Below are positions 33,528 through 44,353 of a stretch of DNA of 64,000 nucleotides, piece by piece (within the stretch, counting starts at the first letter, position 1; each line of letters begins with the position of its first letter). This stretch comes from Engraulis encrasicolus (lineage: Eukaryota; Chordata; Actinopteri; Clupeiformes; Engraulidae): positions 44,887,077 to 44,951,076 of the forward strand of contig NC_085880.1 of assembly GCF_034702125.1 (NCBI RefSeq), read 5' to 3'. A model generated the notes under the pieces. The model was not told the DNA's origin, searched no databases, and was given only the letters and a program-made list of their open reading frames with translations. The translations under genes were made by a program, and so were the position numbers.

Positions 33528-33864
33528 CCATACTCATGAACGGCGTAACGTTTTCCTTGTGCGTTACGCCCATTTGTGGGGGAAAACAGGTAATGCAAGT
33601 CAATTGGTGGTGTTGGGGTTTAATAAACGAAAGATAAGGACCTGTAGACAAGCGTTGTTCACGCGCAACATGCCGAAAACGTGTCGTGTTGCCGGCTGTT
33701 CAAATAATATAGACAAACAGCCGTGGCTGAAGCATGGAAAGTGTTCATTTAGGCTAGTCGATGTAGCATGTAAGTCAATGAGACATTCGGTTTGTTTTCA
33801 CCCATAAAGGGGCGTAACGCAAATTTAAGAGCAAAGTACCCGGATGGCCGTTCATGAGTATTGG
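33528..33864. mobile_element. inverted-repeat element carrying a THAP start
   Basis: Ends ccatactcatgaacggc and gccgttcatgagtattgg form an inverted pair; inside, ggcgtaacg and cgttacgcc repeat. 337 bp. It encloses the THAP-like frame at 33670. No convincing target duplication, so class is open (P-like or Kolobok-like). Confidence 0.55.
33670..33807 (+). pseudogene. second THAP-domain N-terminal remnant
   Basis: Starts MPKTCRVAGCSNN, a textbook THAP beginning (Cys at 5 and 10). The frame continues IDKQPWLKHGKCSFRLVDVA and stops after 45 residues without the downstream zinc ligands. Upstream in-frame ATG at 33493 only adds repeat sequence, so I place the start here. Confidence 0.6.
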
Positions 33865-34074
33865 TAGGTCTGACATTTTGGCTAGTTAAGGGCACGGCAA
33901 TTCTTTCCCGCCAGTTCGTTCAGTTCTGCTGAGGAATTTGTTTGTCCACAGTTCGTTCACTCGTTCAATATGATTACGTCACACCACTATGCAAGAGAGC
34001 AAGGGGTGAATGTCAAGCGAACTAGTTCAGTGAACGAGAGGAGGAGGGAGGCATTCTTACTTTGCCTGTGTGCT
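33865..34074. other. unique sequence with gttcgttcac/gaac motifs
   Basis: Contains cagttcgttcactcgttcaa and, 75 bp on, gaactagttcagtgaacgag, an imperfect inverted pair of unknown origin. Confidence 0.4.
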
Positions 34075-34480
34075 TCTCTTGTCCAAACATATCAACTTAA
34101 CTCATTTTGCCTAATAATATTATTTATTTAACAGCAGCACACATTAAAAAAGCTCAATTACAAGCTGCTTTTAACCAAAAAGTATGCCTTCGTCTCTGCC
34201 ACGTTAAGTTGTTTATTCGTGGTCATGGAGACTGTTGCTATGCGCCCAGGCTGGTCTTGTTCGCGGGCTGAGCCCATTTCGTTCTCGCTGTGCTGTGTAG
34301 ATCTAAGGTGCTTCTCGTGTCTAAACCTACCACCTGAACCCTATTTTGCAGATTGATTTTATTTATTGAACAGTTGCACCCATTAAAAAATAATAAAATA
34401 TCATTAACAAGTCGCATGACCAACTAGAAGTATGCCTTTATCTCTGCCACGTTAAGTAGTGTATTCGTGGTCATGGAAAC
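34075..34480 (+). repeat. diverged tandem duplication, about 250-bp unit
   Basis: aagtatgccttcgtctctgc to attcgtggtcatggagac at 34180-34231 recurs as aagtatgcctttatctctgc to attcgtggtcatggaaac at 34429-34480. Preceding blocks also pair (atttatttaacagcagcac, acattaaaaaagc versus tttatttattgaacagttgc, acccattaaaaaataa). The two units have diverged, mostly by small indels. Confidence 0.7.
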
Positions 34481-35928
34481 CCAGGTGAAAAACCCATATA
34501 CTTAAAGTGTACTTTTTTTGACGGTACTAAGTACAAAGTGTACTATTTTCGGCGATTTAAAGTGTGCTTCACTGCACTATTAGTGCGCTGAAGCACTACT
34601 AGAGCAGTACTTCAGCACACTTGCAGCTAAGCCTGTCACGATATCCGATAAGTCAATAAATCGGACGATAACTTTTTACAAGAACGATCACTTTTCTGGC
34701 CCCGATAAGTAACGATAAGTTATGTGCGTGATGTTTTGTTTCCCCCCTCTCCCTTTCTCTACCGTAGCCGTAAGACTACTGATGGCGCGTTATAGGCCAA
34801 CGCAGCGCAATGACGCTTAAATGTTGGTGTAATTTTAAGTTTCAGGTGCATTGAGCTGGCTACTTGCGTCTTTGAAAAAGAACGCTGGTGTTCCCGCGCG
34901 TCGCTTATAAGCCTCGACAAAGAATCAGCGCTAGAGACTAGGAGCGCAATTCTTCCAGTCTCAGTCAGCGCATCTGCAACGTTCCTCAGAGAGGGGAATG
35001 AACAGCTCCAACACGGAGGCAAATGTTCATTTTGAAACATGCGCAGCAACCCAATATCCACGACGAAGACGTGTTTGTGCAAACATGAAATAGTGGTACC
35101 GTCGCGACAAACTTGCTCTGAGGCTGTTATTTTAAACCTCGCCGAGTTTCCCCTATTATTTCAATGCGCCTCCAACCCCGACGTTCGTTGTCTGTTCTTT
35201 TTGTGATTTTCGCTATATTTGTTGTTTATTTAGACCTAACAATATGAGTAGGCAGTCCGCAAGCAAATCATGAAGATCGGATTTGTGGATTTAAATCAGT
35301 CACACCAGGAGAATTTGAATGGTTGAGCGCGCTACAGGGGAAAACAGAGGCATGGCTACTGTAGTTTACTCATAAGAATCAATGTATGGGCGTTCATAAA
35401 GGAGTTTAAAGTGCGCAGAATTGCAACTTGTTCCAGTTGAGGGTATCGGGGAGGGAGGGAGAGAGAGAGAGATGCCTGCACCTGGAACTTGTGCATCTGT
35501 TCATGCTCTTTTGCTTTTTGCTGATGTTGAAATGCCTTTAACAGGGCTGATTTGGGTTTTGACTGACAATTAGCTAGTAACAACGTGCATTTTGTTGAAA
35601 TAAGCTGTCTAAGTAATAATTTGTGAATTAACAATACCCCACCAGTAGGTTATTTTACATCACACCATGGATAGGCCTATAAGCCATTCAGTGTGCTTGA
35701 GAAAGATAAATAACAGAAAATATTAAAGTAAGACTAACTTACCCTAATAATAAATACAAAAAAGCCTATTTAGAGCCTATTGTGCTCCATGAGGATGTAA
35801 TTAAAAACACATATATATCCCCCGCCGTGATGCTTTAAAAATGTGAAGGGGTGTAGGCACATTTTTATTGCATTTTTACATCATTATATTGTTTGACACA
35901 TTTGTTCTTGGAGCAGGTGTCAATCTTA

Positions 35929-36457
35929 AGCTGGGCTTACACTGTGCGACTTTTGCCCCGATTTGGCACTCGCACGACTTTTTGAGAGTCGGGCCGATTT
36001 CTTGCTCAATCGCAGGTCACTCGTGAGTCTCGCATCGTGCAGTGTACATGGGGTAACGACAAGCGATTTTGCCTCACTATCGTGCAATCGCAGGGACGAA
36101 GGAAAATCAAAACGGTTTGAAATTCTGGTCGTGGCTCGTGCGTAAATCGCACAGTTAAAGCAGTGCTACGACCCGATTTGACACTTCACATGCACAAATT
36201 AATAGGGCCGTGCGATTCGCTGTTGAGCTCGACCTCATCTCCACCTCAGGTGCGCATGTTCCCTCCTCTGCAGACCGGGGAAACATGCCTGTCGCGTCGT
36301 ACGGTGGAAGCATTTCGCTCGCATCCGACTGTCGGCTCGTGTAGTGTGAGGACGTGAGTCGTGAGTTGTGAACTTTTAAATAGTGAAATTCCATCGTGCA
36401 GTGTGAGCAGAAGCTTAAGACCCACGAGTGAAAATATCGCACAGTGTATGCCCGGCT
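35929..36457. mobile_element. PIF/Harbinger-like element, intact copy
   Basis: Inverted ends agctgggcttacactgtgcg and cgcacagtgtatgcccggct; tta precedes (35926-35928) and ttg follows, a decayed 3-bp duplication. 529 bp. It matches the two halves of 29257-30685 and provides the empty site for the TTAA element there. Confidence 0.78.
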
Positions 36458-36469
36458 TTGATTAGGTAA

Positions 36470-37085
36470 GGGTTAACGTTCGGCGAGAAGGTCGCTACCG
36501 TGGAATAGCAGCACGACAGAGAGAATCTTTAGACCCCGACGCGGAGCGGAGGGGTCTTGTTCTCTCTGAAGTGCTGCTATTCCACAAAGCGACCGACTCG
36601 CCGAAAGTTAACCCGCTTATTATATGGATATACTTAAATGATTCACACATGGCGGGGACATTTCTTTAGACCTATTTAATGTTAAGATTGTTGCTGCGCA
36701 AAACAAAACAGTGCCGTTGTGGAACACCATAGGCAACAGCTAGGTAGCCAGGACAACAGGTGTTGTCTATCACAGCAGCTGATTAGCGGAGTGATATGAA
36801 ACATTCGCTTTAATACAAGCCAGTGGCTTTAGCAGTGAACGTCTTGTTGCCATTGACAGCGGTAGCCAGGACAACGGGTGCTGTCTATCACAGCAGCTGA
36901 TTAGAGTCTTGTTGAAAAGTCGCTTTAGCAGTGAAAAGTCTTGTTGCCATTGACAGGGGTCTGTTATAGACCAACCCGTCCGTTATCGAAAAATAACAGA
37001 CGTCCGAACGTTGGGGAGCCCCGTTGAAATGAATGGAGCATTCGACAGATGACGTCACAACCATATAATAAGCCGGTTTAAACCT
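36470..37085. mobile_element. foldback-type repeat with internal duplication
   Basis: 36470-36614 is a long hairpin: gggttaacgttcggcgagaa and ggaatagcagcacgacagag pair with their counterparts to 36614. Then gttaacccgcttattatatg (36607) pairs with catataataagccggttta (37063), suggesting a second inverted frame. Between them gtagccaggacaac followed by gtctatcacagcagctgatt occurs twice (about 36742 and 36863). Confidence 0.6.
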
Positions 37086-38525
37086 CTGAGGGTGCTGTCC
37101 CAAATGTTAAATTCAATGTTTCAAGAAGGAGGCCGCACCTTGCATATCAGTGTTTTTTATTGCACATTAGGCCTATATTGTTTGAAAATGGCGAGAGAGA
37201 CAATATTATCGATTATCGCAATAATTTCTTGTTATCGTTATCGTCTGGCAAAAAATGTTATCGTGACAGGCCTACTTGCAGCACACTGAGGATGCTAAAT
37301 TGGCACCGCTTTTGGACAACTTTAAGTGCACTACAAGCATACTTTTGAAAGTATGCTCCAAACACACTTTTCATGCATTCGTATGGCATTAATAGTGTGC
37401 TTGAGTACACTTCTATAACATTTTATTGTTACTTGAAGTTCAATAAAAGTATGTTAACTTCATGCTTCTTTGGACTACAATGGAACACTTTAAGTCTGTA
37501 AAAAGTACATCATTAAGTATTGTAAATATATTAACAGGTATGCTTGAAGTATGTTTACAGTACACTCCCAATTACATGAAATAACATAAATGTAACATTA
37601 TAATCCATACTGTTACTCAGAAATTGTACATTGAACACATCCAGAGGTCACATTATTGATATGCACGCATGGCCTGATTGACATCTACAGTCATTGGAGT
37701 CGTACAGAGATTTCAGGTACACATATCACCTCAACTCAATCTAGTACCACTGTTCTGTACTTTATCAATCATTTTGAATCTGTATACTTTCTCTGATCAA
37801 CTACTTCTGACTTACCTTTCACTATGATGAGTCAGGAAGTGTGAGTCTATATATACCAGAACATATACATGACCATCGTAATGATGGTGGGAACATGGTC
37901 ATGGTTTGTGTTCCACTTAAAATAAAATAAAAACCTACAATAAACGCAGAATATAACAATGAGTAATATTTTCATGCAAACCAAAGATATTCCTTAGAGA
38001 TAAATGGCTTTCTGTTTGAGAAATTTAGCTCCAAGAAGTGCATTGCATGATGGTACATGCATGATGGGTAAATGCACTTTGTGTAAGCACACTTTGAATA
38101 TATTTGGGTGAAGTACAATCATGGTGCACTTAGAAAAAGTATACTTCCAATATGTTTAAGTGATTTACTTTAAAGCGCACTATAGAAAATCACACTTCGA
38201 AGACATTTGGGTGAAGTATAATCATAGTGCACGTAAAGAAAGTGCAATTGCAATATGTTAATAAAAAATACACTTCTAGTAAGTTCACTATTAGAACACT
38301 ATTAGTATATTCCTCTAAATACACTTTAGCCAAACATCTTCCAAGTTCGCTAAGTGTACTTTCTTTGAGAGCAACTTAATTACATCTAATTTTAAGTACA
38401 CTTTAAATAAGCATATTGTAAACATACTTTTTCTTGGCACAAAAAGTATGAGTGCACTTTAAACATGCTAAGTACACTTCAGTCGTGCTTTTATTGTACT
38501 AAATTGAACCACTTTTTCATCTGGG

Positions 38526-38838
38526 GAGTATTATAGCGACCGTTTAAAAGGTAGGCACCATTGATGAAGTAGAGTTTTAGAGCTTGTTGACCTCACATTT
38601 TGAGCATCATCCCTATAACCAGCGGTTATCAACCAAAATGTTCAAAAAACAGAAATTCTTAAAAAAAAAAAAAAAAAAGATGTGGGTTACTCTGGATTGT
38701 TTCTCACTACACAGGCAGACATGGCATGGCATGAGCTTCTAACAAGCCAATATGTCCCTTCATGTTTACATACCTTCGAAGGCCCATATAGTAGAAAGGA
38801 AACATAATAGGCTACAGGTCAGAAGTAGGTAGGTCTAT
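38526..38838. other. unique gap with poly-A
   Basis: A poly-A run at 38659-38678; nothing else recognised. Confidence 0.4.
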
Positions 38839-38840
38839 TA

Positions 38841-39733
38841 CAGTTTTTCTCGATTGCTTCCACACAATTTCTGGTACTTCACACACAATTCTCAGAACAT
38901 CTCACCCATTTCCCAACTCCCCTAACCAATGTCACTGAACACTAAGCACAATTCCTTCTTTACACTCACATTTCAGTTTTAAAACACACTCTTTTCAGAC
39001 CACTACACACAATTCTCTGAATTACACACAATTTTCATGAAGAAAAACCCTGGTTGTCGCATTGAACACACTGCCATTCAAAATACTAAAATCAACTGCC
39101 ATACTATGTTCACTTCCTCATCACATGGGCAAACTCTCTTCATACCGGTTTACAATCTGAAATCATCACCCCATAAGGACACACATTGCATGTGATATTG
39201 ATGAAAATATGAGTGGATGCAGTGAGAAAACACATTTGTTGAGTTTTTGAACTCCAAAATATTTTATAAAAGAGATCACTTTCATGTGGTTACCGAATAT
39301 TTTACAATAAATTAGTGCATTTTTTTTTAAATATCAGAAAAATATGTAAAATATACACATATCCGTGAACTTGGATTCTAATAGCAAGTTCTAAAAATAA
39401 TATTTCAGTATTTTACTGCAGAAGAACACCCACTTTAGTAAGAAGAACACTGAAGAAAATAAGTTTCTACAGTGTGTCAAGTTGAGTATAGAGTTTTACC
39501 TTGTGCATATTAGTGTTCAATGGTTCACATAAGAGTATTAAAATGACTGCTTGTGTGTGTCATTTGAGAACAAAATTAGCTTTTTAGAAGAGAGTACATT
39601 GTTTTGAGACAAGACGTGCATTTTTCAGAGGTAGTGAAGAGTTTTGCCCGGTTGTGTGTGAGGTTTGGAGATTTGTGTGTAGAGTTTTGAGAACTGATTC
39701 CGAAAATTGTGTGTAAGCAATCGAGAAAAACTG
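38841..39733. mobile_element. Tc1/mariner-type MITE, 893 bp
   Basis: Inverted ends cagtttttctcgattgcttc and gtaagcaatcgagaaaaactg, each flanked by TA (38839-38840 and 39734-39735), the Tc1/mariner target duplication. Subterminal acacacaattt/aaattgtgtgt motifs repeat on both sides. No transposase frame. Confidence 0.78.
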
Positions 39734-39735
39734 TA

Positions 39736-40338
39736 ACACTGCTTGTTGTAGAATACATAAGTATTACAATGTCTGAAATATTTCTGTTCACATCTTTTTT
39801 CACTTGCATGTCTTCATTGGATTCACCAGCAGCAGAGCCACCCAGACGTATTCAGAGAATTCTTTAGCTAATCCAATAAATTGTGTGCAGTTTAGCACAT
39901 CTAATACATTTTGAGCAATCGCGCCCCCGTTTGGCCACATATTAGTGAGATTAGCATAACAATGGATGCCAGCACCATACTGTGTTGTTTAGTCATCACC
40001 CAGCCTGTACTGAATGGGGGGGGGGGGTCCTTGCCATTGGCAATAGAGTTGTTTGGAGAAAAACAAAAAATATGAAGGTGTCTGTGTCTTTGAACTTGTT
40101 CAAGAGAATATGCTTTGATAATTATTCTGTATTTCCCCCACTTGCAGAAGTTTGTTCAGTGGTTTGATTGCATTTGAAGGAGGGTTGGAAGGTATACAGC
40201 ACACAGGCCCTAACAGGGTACGTGACAGATGCACTCCTATCCCTCTTTATGTTTAGCTTGGGCCCTTGGCCACTGTTGCGCTGCGCACAGCTCTGGCCTA
40301 TCTGAAGAGGCATGGAGGGGAAGGAAACAGTTTATTTG
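39736..40338. other. unique sequence
   Basis: A poly-G run at 40017-40027. No gene or transposon end recognised. Confidence 0.45.
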
Positions 40339-40561
40339 CAGTGTTGCCAGATTTGTCTGACCATATCCAGCCCAAACGCTGCTCAAAAAACTCCTGGAGG
40401 CGGTAAATTGCACCCAATTTCGACAAAGTGTATTGATTTCTATGGCTATGAAACTGCAGAAAAAAAACAGCTCAATGGCCGTTCTTTGACCATTTTCTAC
40501 CCGCAGAAGGCAATGCCAAGCAGCTCAATTGGGAGGGTAACCGCCCAATCTGGCAACACTG
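40339..40561 (+). mobile_element. hAT MITE family A, copy 7
   Basis: cagtgttgccagatttg to atctggcaacactg. Flanks tttatttg and cctgtgca do not match, so the duplication has decayed or one side was lost. 223 bp; more substituted than copies 3-5. Confidence 0.88.
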
Positions 40562-40943
40562 CCTGTGCACATCTTTTCAGTCTAATAGCATGCAGCATCT
40601 GAGTCAGTTGATGACACCTATACTTATCAACTGCAGGATCTAGGTTTGGGACAATACAACAATCCTAACAAATAATTAACCCAAATATGCGGTCTAAGTA
40701 GAGAGAAAAAACAATTAGTTTGTGACGAGAAACAAATCTTCATACATGTTTAGATCTATTGTGATACAGGCCGCTCAGCCAGCTCAGCTGCTCACAAAGC
40801 GCTTCTTGAGCTGTGAATCAATAATCATTTAACTGTACAGCGGATTCATTCACAGTCATGTTATACAAGGAACATCATTTCCAACGGCATCATTGACTGT
40901 CATATTAGAGGGACACATGTTTCAGCGTGGGGGGATATATCGG
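40562..40943. other. unique sequence
   Basis: Nothing recognised. Confidence 0.45.
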
Positions 40944-41438
40944 CTGGGCTGGGCTGGGGGGAGAAATAGGGCCCGGGCACTTTTGGTCTTAAAGTGATAC
41001 TGTCCCATTTTTGGAAATAAGCTTTCAACCGTTTTCTAGTTATGACAGTGCAAATTTTACCTCCAAGCTAACAGTTAAACATTGAGTCCTATGAGACCAG
41101 TTAGCCACGAGCTGGTCTCATAGGACTCAATGTTAACTGCTAGCATGGAGGTAAAATTTGCACTGCCATACCCCGAGAACGGTTGAAAGTACAGGAGAAC
41201 GGTGAAACCCTATTATTTAACTCAAGGGGAGGTGTAAAATAAGCTTATTTCCAAAAATGGGACAGTATCACTTTAAAGGGCCTCCCCCCCTCATAATTAG
41301 CGGTGCAGTACTGACTCACCAGTGGGCCCCGCACCGTAGTGGGCCCCTATTTTCAGAAATGTAAAACATTTTTTATAAAACAAGGGTTCAGGGCCCACTG
41401 TGAAATGCCCGGTATGCCAGATGGCCAGTCTAGCCCTG
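40944..41438 (+). mobile_element. hAT-like MITE family B, copy 2, split
   Basis: Begins ctgggctgggctgg and ends ccagtctagccctg. Flanks tatatcgg (40936-40943) and gatatcgg (41439-41446) match at 7 of 8. It carries the family B blocks (aatagggcccgggcactttt, cctcataattag, ctgactcaccagtgggcc) and is interrupted by the TTAA MITE at 40993-41272. Confidence 0.82.
40993..41272. mobile_element. TTAA-flanked palindromic MITE
   Basis: Inverted ends agtgatactgtcccattttt and aaaaatgggacagtatcact, exact ttaa at 40989-40992 and 41273-41276. The arms extend through gcaaattttacctcc and gagtcctatgagaccag to a small loop near 41105, so the whole 280 bp can fold into one hairpin. Confidence 0.88.
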
Positions 41439-41446
41439 GATATCGG

Positions 41447-42410
41447 CAGTAAGCTAGCGAACGACGGGCGCCAGACGAGGAAGCCGATACGCAGCTAGTG
41501 CTTTCCCCCCTCCCTATATCTCATTCACACATAAACGCTAAACTGCTCATTTAGGACCGTTCAGGCAGGTTTGTGGAGTCCAAATGTTCATTTCGCATGT
41601 GTAAATCCCATCGCACATTATCCTGTACATTGCATTAGGCCCCTAATCTCTCCTTTCAATTCCAACTCTCCCTCTCTCCCTCTCGTACCTCCTCACGAGA
41701 AGAAGAAGAGGAAGAGGAAGCCTCCCTGATTAACCCACTTACAGCTGAAATAAGGGCATCCCGTCGTTATGTTCGCTGAATTTAATTAGAAGTACGTACG
41801 GCGACAGAAGAAACTTGGTAAACATTAAAACTGCACAATTCATCAACTGTCAAGCGTTCCTGCATTAAAGAACATAACGCAGAAGTGGACACAAGCACAC
41901 TGTGGTTTTGTTTTGTTAGAATAAACTGCTGCAAGTCAGTCTTTACACTATGTGCACTGTAGCTAATTCATGCTAATAAACTTGACGTTCTCATATATTG
42001 GCATGTACGGTGTGTAATGAGACCTTTTACTCTCATATTTGTGTCACTAGAGGGTTAAATGGACCCCTCAGAAAAGCAAGCAATCACTTAGCACATACAG
42101 TATAAATTACATTCCTGGCCAAATGGACACTTCACATTACACTGTACATTACTGTGTGTCACATGGAAAAATGAAGGTTCAACATGTAAAGGTGAATCAG
42201 CCCCATTGCGTCTGAAATGGATCTTCCTTAATCTGGAAATAATACATTGCAATTACGTAAATGACCTCTTGTAGTGCATAGTACTGAAGGTGTGGTCACA
42301 TCATGTGGAAATGTGTACCGGTACCTTAGACAGGGACTGAGCCAAGCCAAGGCAGATTACCAAATGTGCTGTACACTGAGAGTGACCTGTCAACATGTGT
42401 TTCAAAAGAG
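41447..42410. other. unique AT-rich sequence
   Basis: Repeat-free except agaagaagaagaggaag at 41700. Parts (near 41730-41830) have regulatory texture (gaatttaattagaagtacgt). No gene. Confidence 0.4.
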
Positions 42411-42416
42411 CTAAAA

Positions 42417-42420
42417 AATA

Positions 42421-42499
<79 letters not shown>
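42417..42499. repeat. (TA)n microsatellite
   Basis: About 80 bp of AT dinucleotides. Confidence 0.97.
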
Positions 42500-42999
42500 T
42501 GTCATTCAATGGGAAAGGCAGAAACAGACAAACACACAGTGGGGCAAGAAATACAACCTCCTCCACATGAAGTCAGAATTATGAATGTGAATTGTTTCAA
42601 ATTAATCTCTTTCAAGAAGGATTGGTGGAAAAAAAGAACAAACATTGAAACAAATATACTATATGGTAATTTCTCACGAAATATGAAGGTCATGAAAGGA
42701 ATGGCAGATAGAAGGAAAGAAGGGGGAAAAAAATGAAAAGCGAGGTAAGGGAAAGCCTTGTAAATTGTACCACCATTTCAAACCTTGGAGAGAGAGAAGA
42801 GAGAGAGAGAGAAAAAAAACATGAGAAGAAAAAAAAAATCTTTCAATTATAATTAAGCGGGATAAACTTTATTAGAAAGACTAGAAAGACTGAAACTAAA
42901 ATATCTCCTAATACAGGCTAGGATTAGGCAGGTCAAAGCGAGCAGGCAAGGAAAATTAAACTCTAAAGGCTTTTTATCACCATATTTCAGGAACCTAGG
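42500..42999. other. unique purine-rich sequence
   Basis: Impure GA run at 42789-42812. Short open frames only. Confidence 0.45.
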
Positions 43000-43330
43000 G
43001 TGTAAAATGTTCTAATTTGGGATACATTAAAAGCCATAAAGGTCTTTCAAAAAGATTAATGGTACTTTGCTTGGATTTAAGATAAGGCCCTTAGCGGGCT
43101 GCTAGTGCCAGACTCCGGCTGAGCCCTGCAGGCATTCATCTATACAGCCACTCGGAAGGAAGATTTGTGAAAGCATCTGCATAACCTGAAGCTAACGCAC
43201 TATGACAGTTTTTTAATTCCTTGCCATTTTTAGAGGGTTTTAATACCACAAATCATGTTTTCTAGTCAGACAACAGTGAAAATGGATACTTATAATGGCA
43301 GATCATGGTCGTGTTTAGTGTAGATTTGTC
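43000..43330. promoter_or_regulatory. candidate conserved non-coding element
   Basis: Repeat-free, evenly composed block including cattaaaagccataaaggtc, aaaagattaatggtactttg, ggatttaagataaggccctt and ctgcataacctgaagctaac. It reads like a vertebrate developmental enhancer, but conservation is untested. Confidence 0.38.
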
Positions 43331-43844
43331 AGATAATAATTCTGTCAGGGTTTTTTTATATATAAAGAGAGCCACACCAGTGTTGAAGGTAGAAAACAAC
43401 ATAAAAAACCCTGAATGACTGTAAAATGAAACCGCAAGACTGCATACAATATTCTATATTGCAGAATAGGGGTTTTTGTCCAGGCATTTTGTGAAGTGCA
43501 TCACCATATTTAAAGGATCTCGTTTAGTAGTTTATTAGTTTATGTTGACAGCTTTCACAATTATTGCCTTGTTGATAGAGGGATTACCACTGTCAATTTG
43601 CTCTCCTGTTGGGCGGCTTTCAGAACACTGACATAGTTACCGCAGCTTGCTTTAAAAAAAAAAAAAAAAACATCCATGATAACTGCCACCACCACAAGCC
43701 ACAGAAACAGACACTAGACAACCCTGCACATTGTACACATGCATACATACACACACACACATGCATACATGCGGCGGTTGCTATATTTAAAAAGCTTTAC
43801 AGGTCTCTAAAGTCTTTATCAGTTTTAGCCTACAATTCTTGATT
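43331..43844. other. unique sequence with poly-A and short CA runs
   Basis: Poly-A at 43653-43670 and a catacatacacac tract at 43741-43772. Nothing else recognised. Confidence 0.45.
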
Positions 43845-44135
43845 GTCTTTACTGAAGCTCGACATTAATGTCAAGCAAGTTACCTTGGAGACATAGCAGA
43901 TCAAAGAGACAAAAGCCCCTCATATGTCTGATTAATCAAGCCTGCAAACAGCTTATTTCCTTCAGCCGGCATGCAAGTATGAAAATGAGATTCAGAGAGG
44001 AGTACATTGTGCAGATTTGTTCATTCTTATCTGAACAAAGCCAGCGGCAGCTTATTTCATGGATCACTGGCACTGTCAAACGCGGCGCGGCGCCGGCGAG
44101 AGCTGAGGCAGAGCAGGTGACAGCAGCAGCGCCCC
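43845..44135. promoter_or_regulatory. strong candidate conserved non-coding element
   Basis: About 290 bp without repeats and with dense factor-site-like words: gacattaatgtcaagcaagt, cagatcaaagagacaaaag (TCF/LEF-like ATCAAAG), tctgattaatcaagcctgc (TAAT core, palindromic GATTAATC), cagcttatttccttcagccg, ttatctgaacaaagccagc (GATA and SOX-like ACAAAG), ggatcactggcactgtcaaa (TGTCA, MEIS-like). It ends in a GC-rich tail. Regulatory role and conservation are inferred. Confidence 0.45.
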
Positions 44136-44275
44136 CCCTTTCTGTACGGAGAACAAAATTAGCAGGGAAAGTCGGCACAAATGAGCCGTTCATATTTTCA
44201 GTTATGTGACATTATTTTTTCATTCCGTAGCCTGATCCACTTTTTAAGGATTGCCTGCTGCCTGGCTGTCTCCTG

Positions 44276-44279
44276 TCTG

Positions 44280-44353
<74 letters not shown>
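44276..44353. repeat. (CT)n microsatellite
   Basis: CT run with one gtcttt interruption. Confidence 0.97.

Larger units (their letters stand above)
34628..37274. mobile_element. hAT element, 2.6 kb, non-coding, nested
   Basis: Ends taagcctgtcacgatatcc and gttatcgtgacaggccta; flanked by exact cttgcagc at 34620-34627 and 37275-37282. The interior has cgataagt/tatcg motifs near both ends. No transposase frame is evident (the longest, 34759-35082 on the minus strand, is motif-free), so it is a deletion derivative or decayed. It hosts the Harbinger-like copy at 35929 and a foldback at 36470. Confidence 0.85.
34480..38525. mobile_element. outer transposon rich in aagtgtactt motifs
   Basis: Inverted ends cccaggtgaaaaa (34480) and tttttcatctggg (ending about 38525). 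Both arms are packed with aagtgtactt, aagtacact and agtgtgctt motifs, about 140 bp on the left and 1.2 kb on the right. The large difference is explained by a hAT element at 34628-37274. No open frame or clear target duplication; superfamily unknown. Confidence 0.65.

Noticed and set aside
34759..35082. 107-residue minus-strand frame as hAT transposase
   Set aside because: No hAT dimerisation or catalytic motif recognisable; kept as part of a non-coding hAT element.
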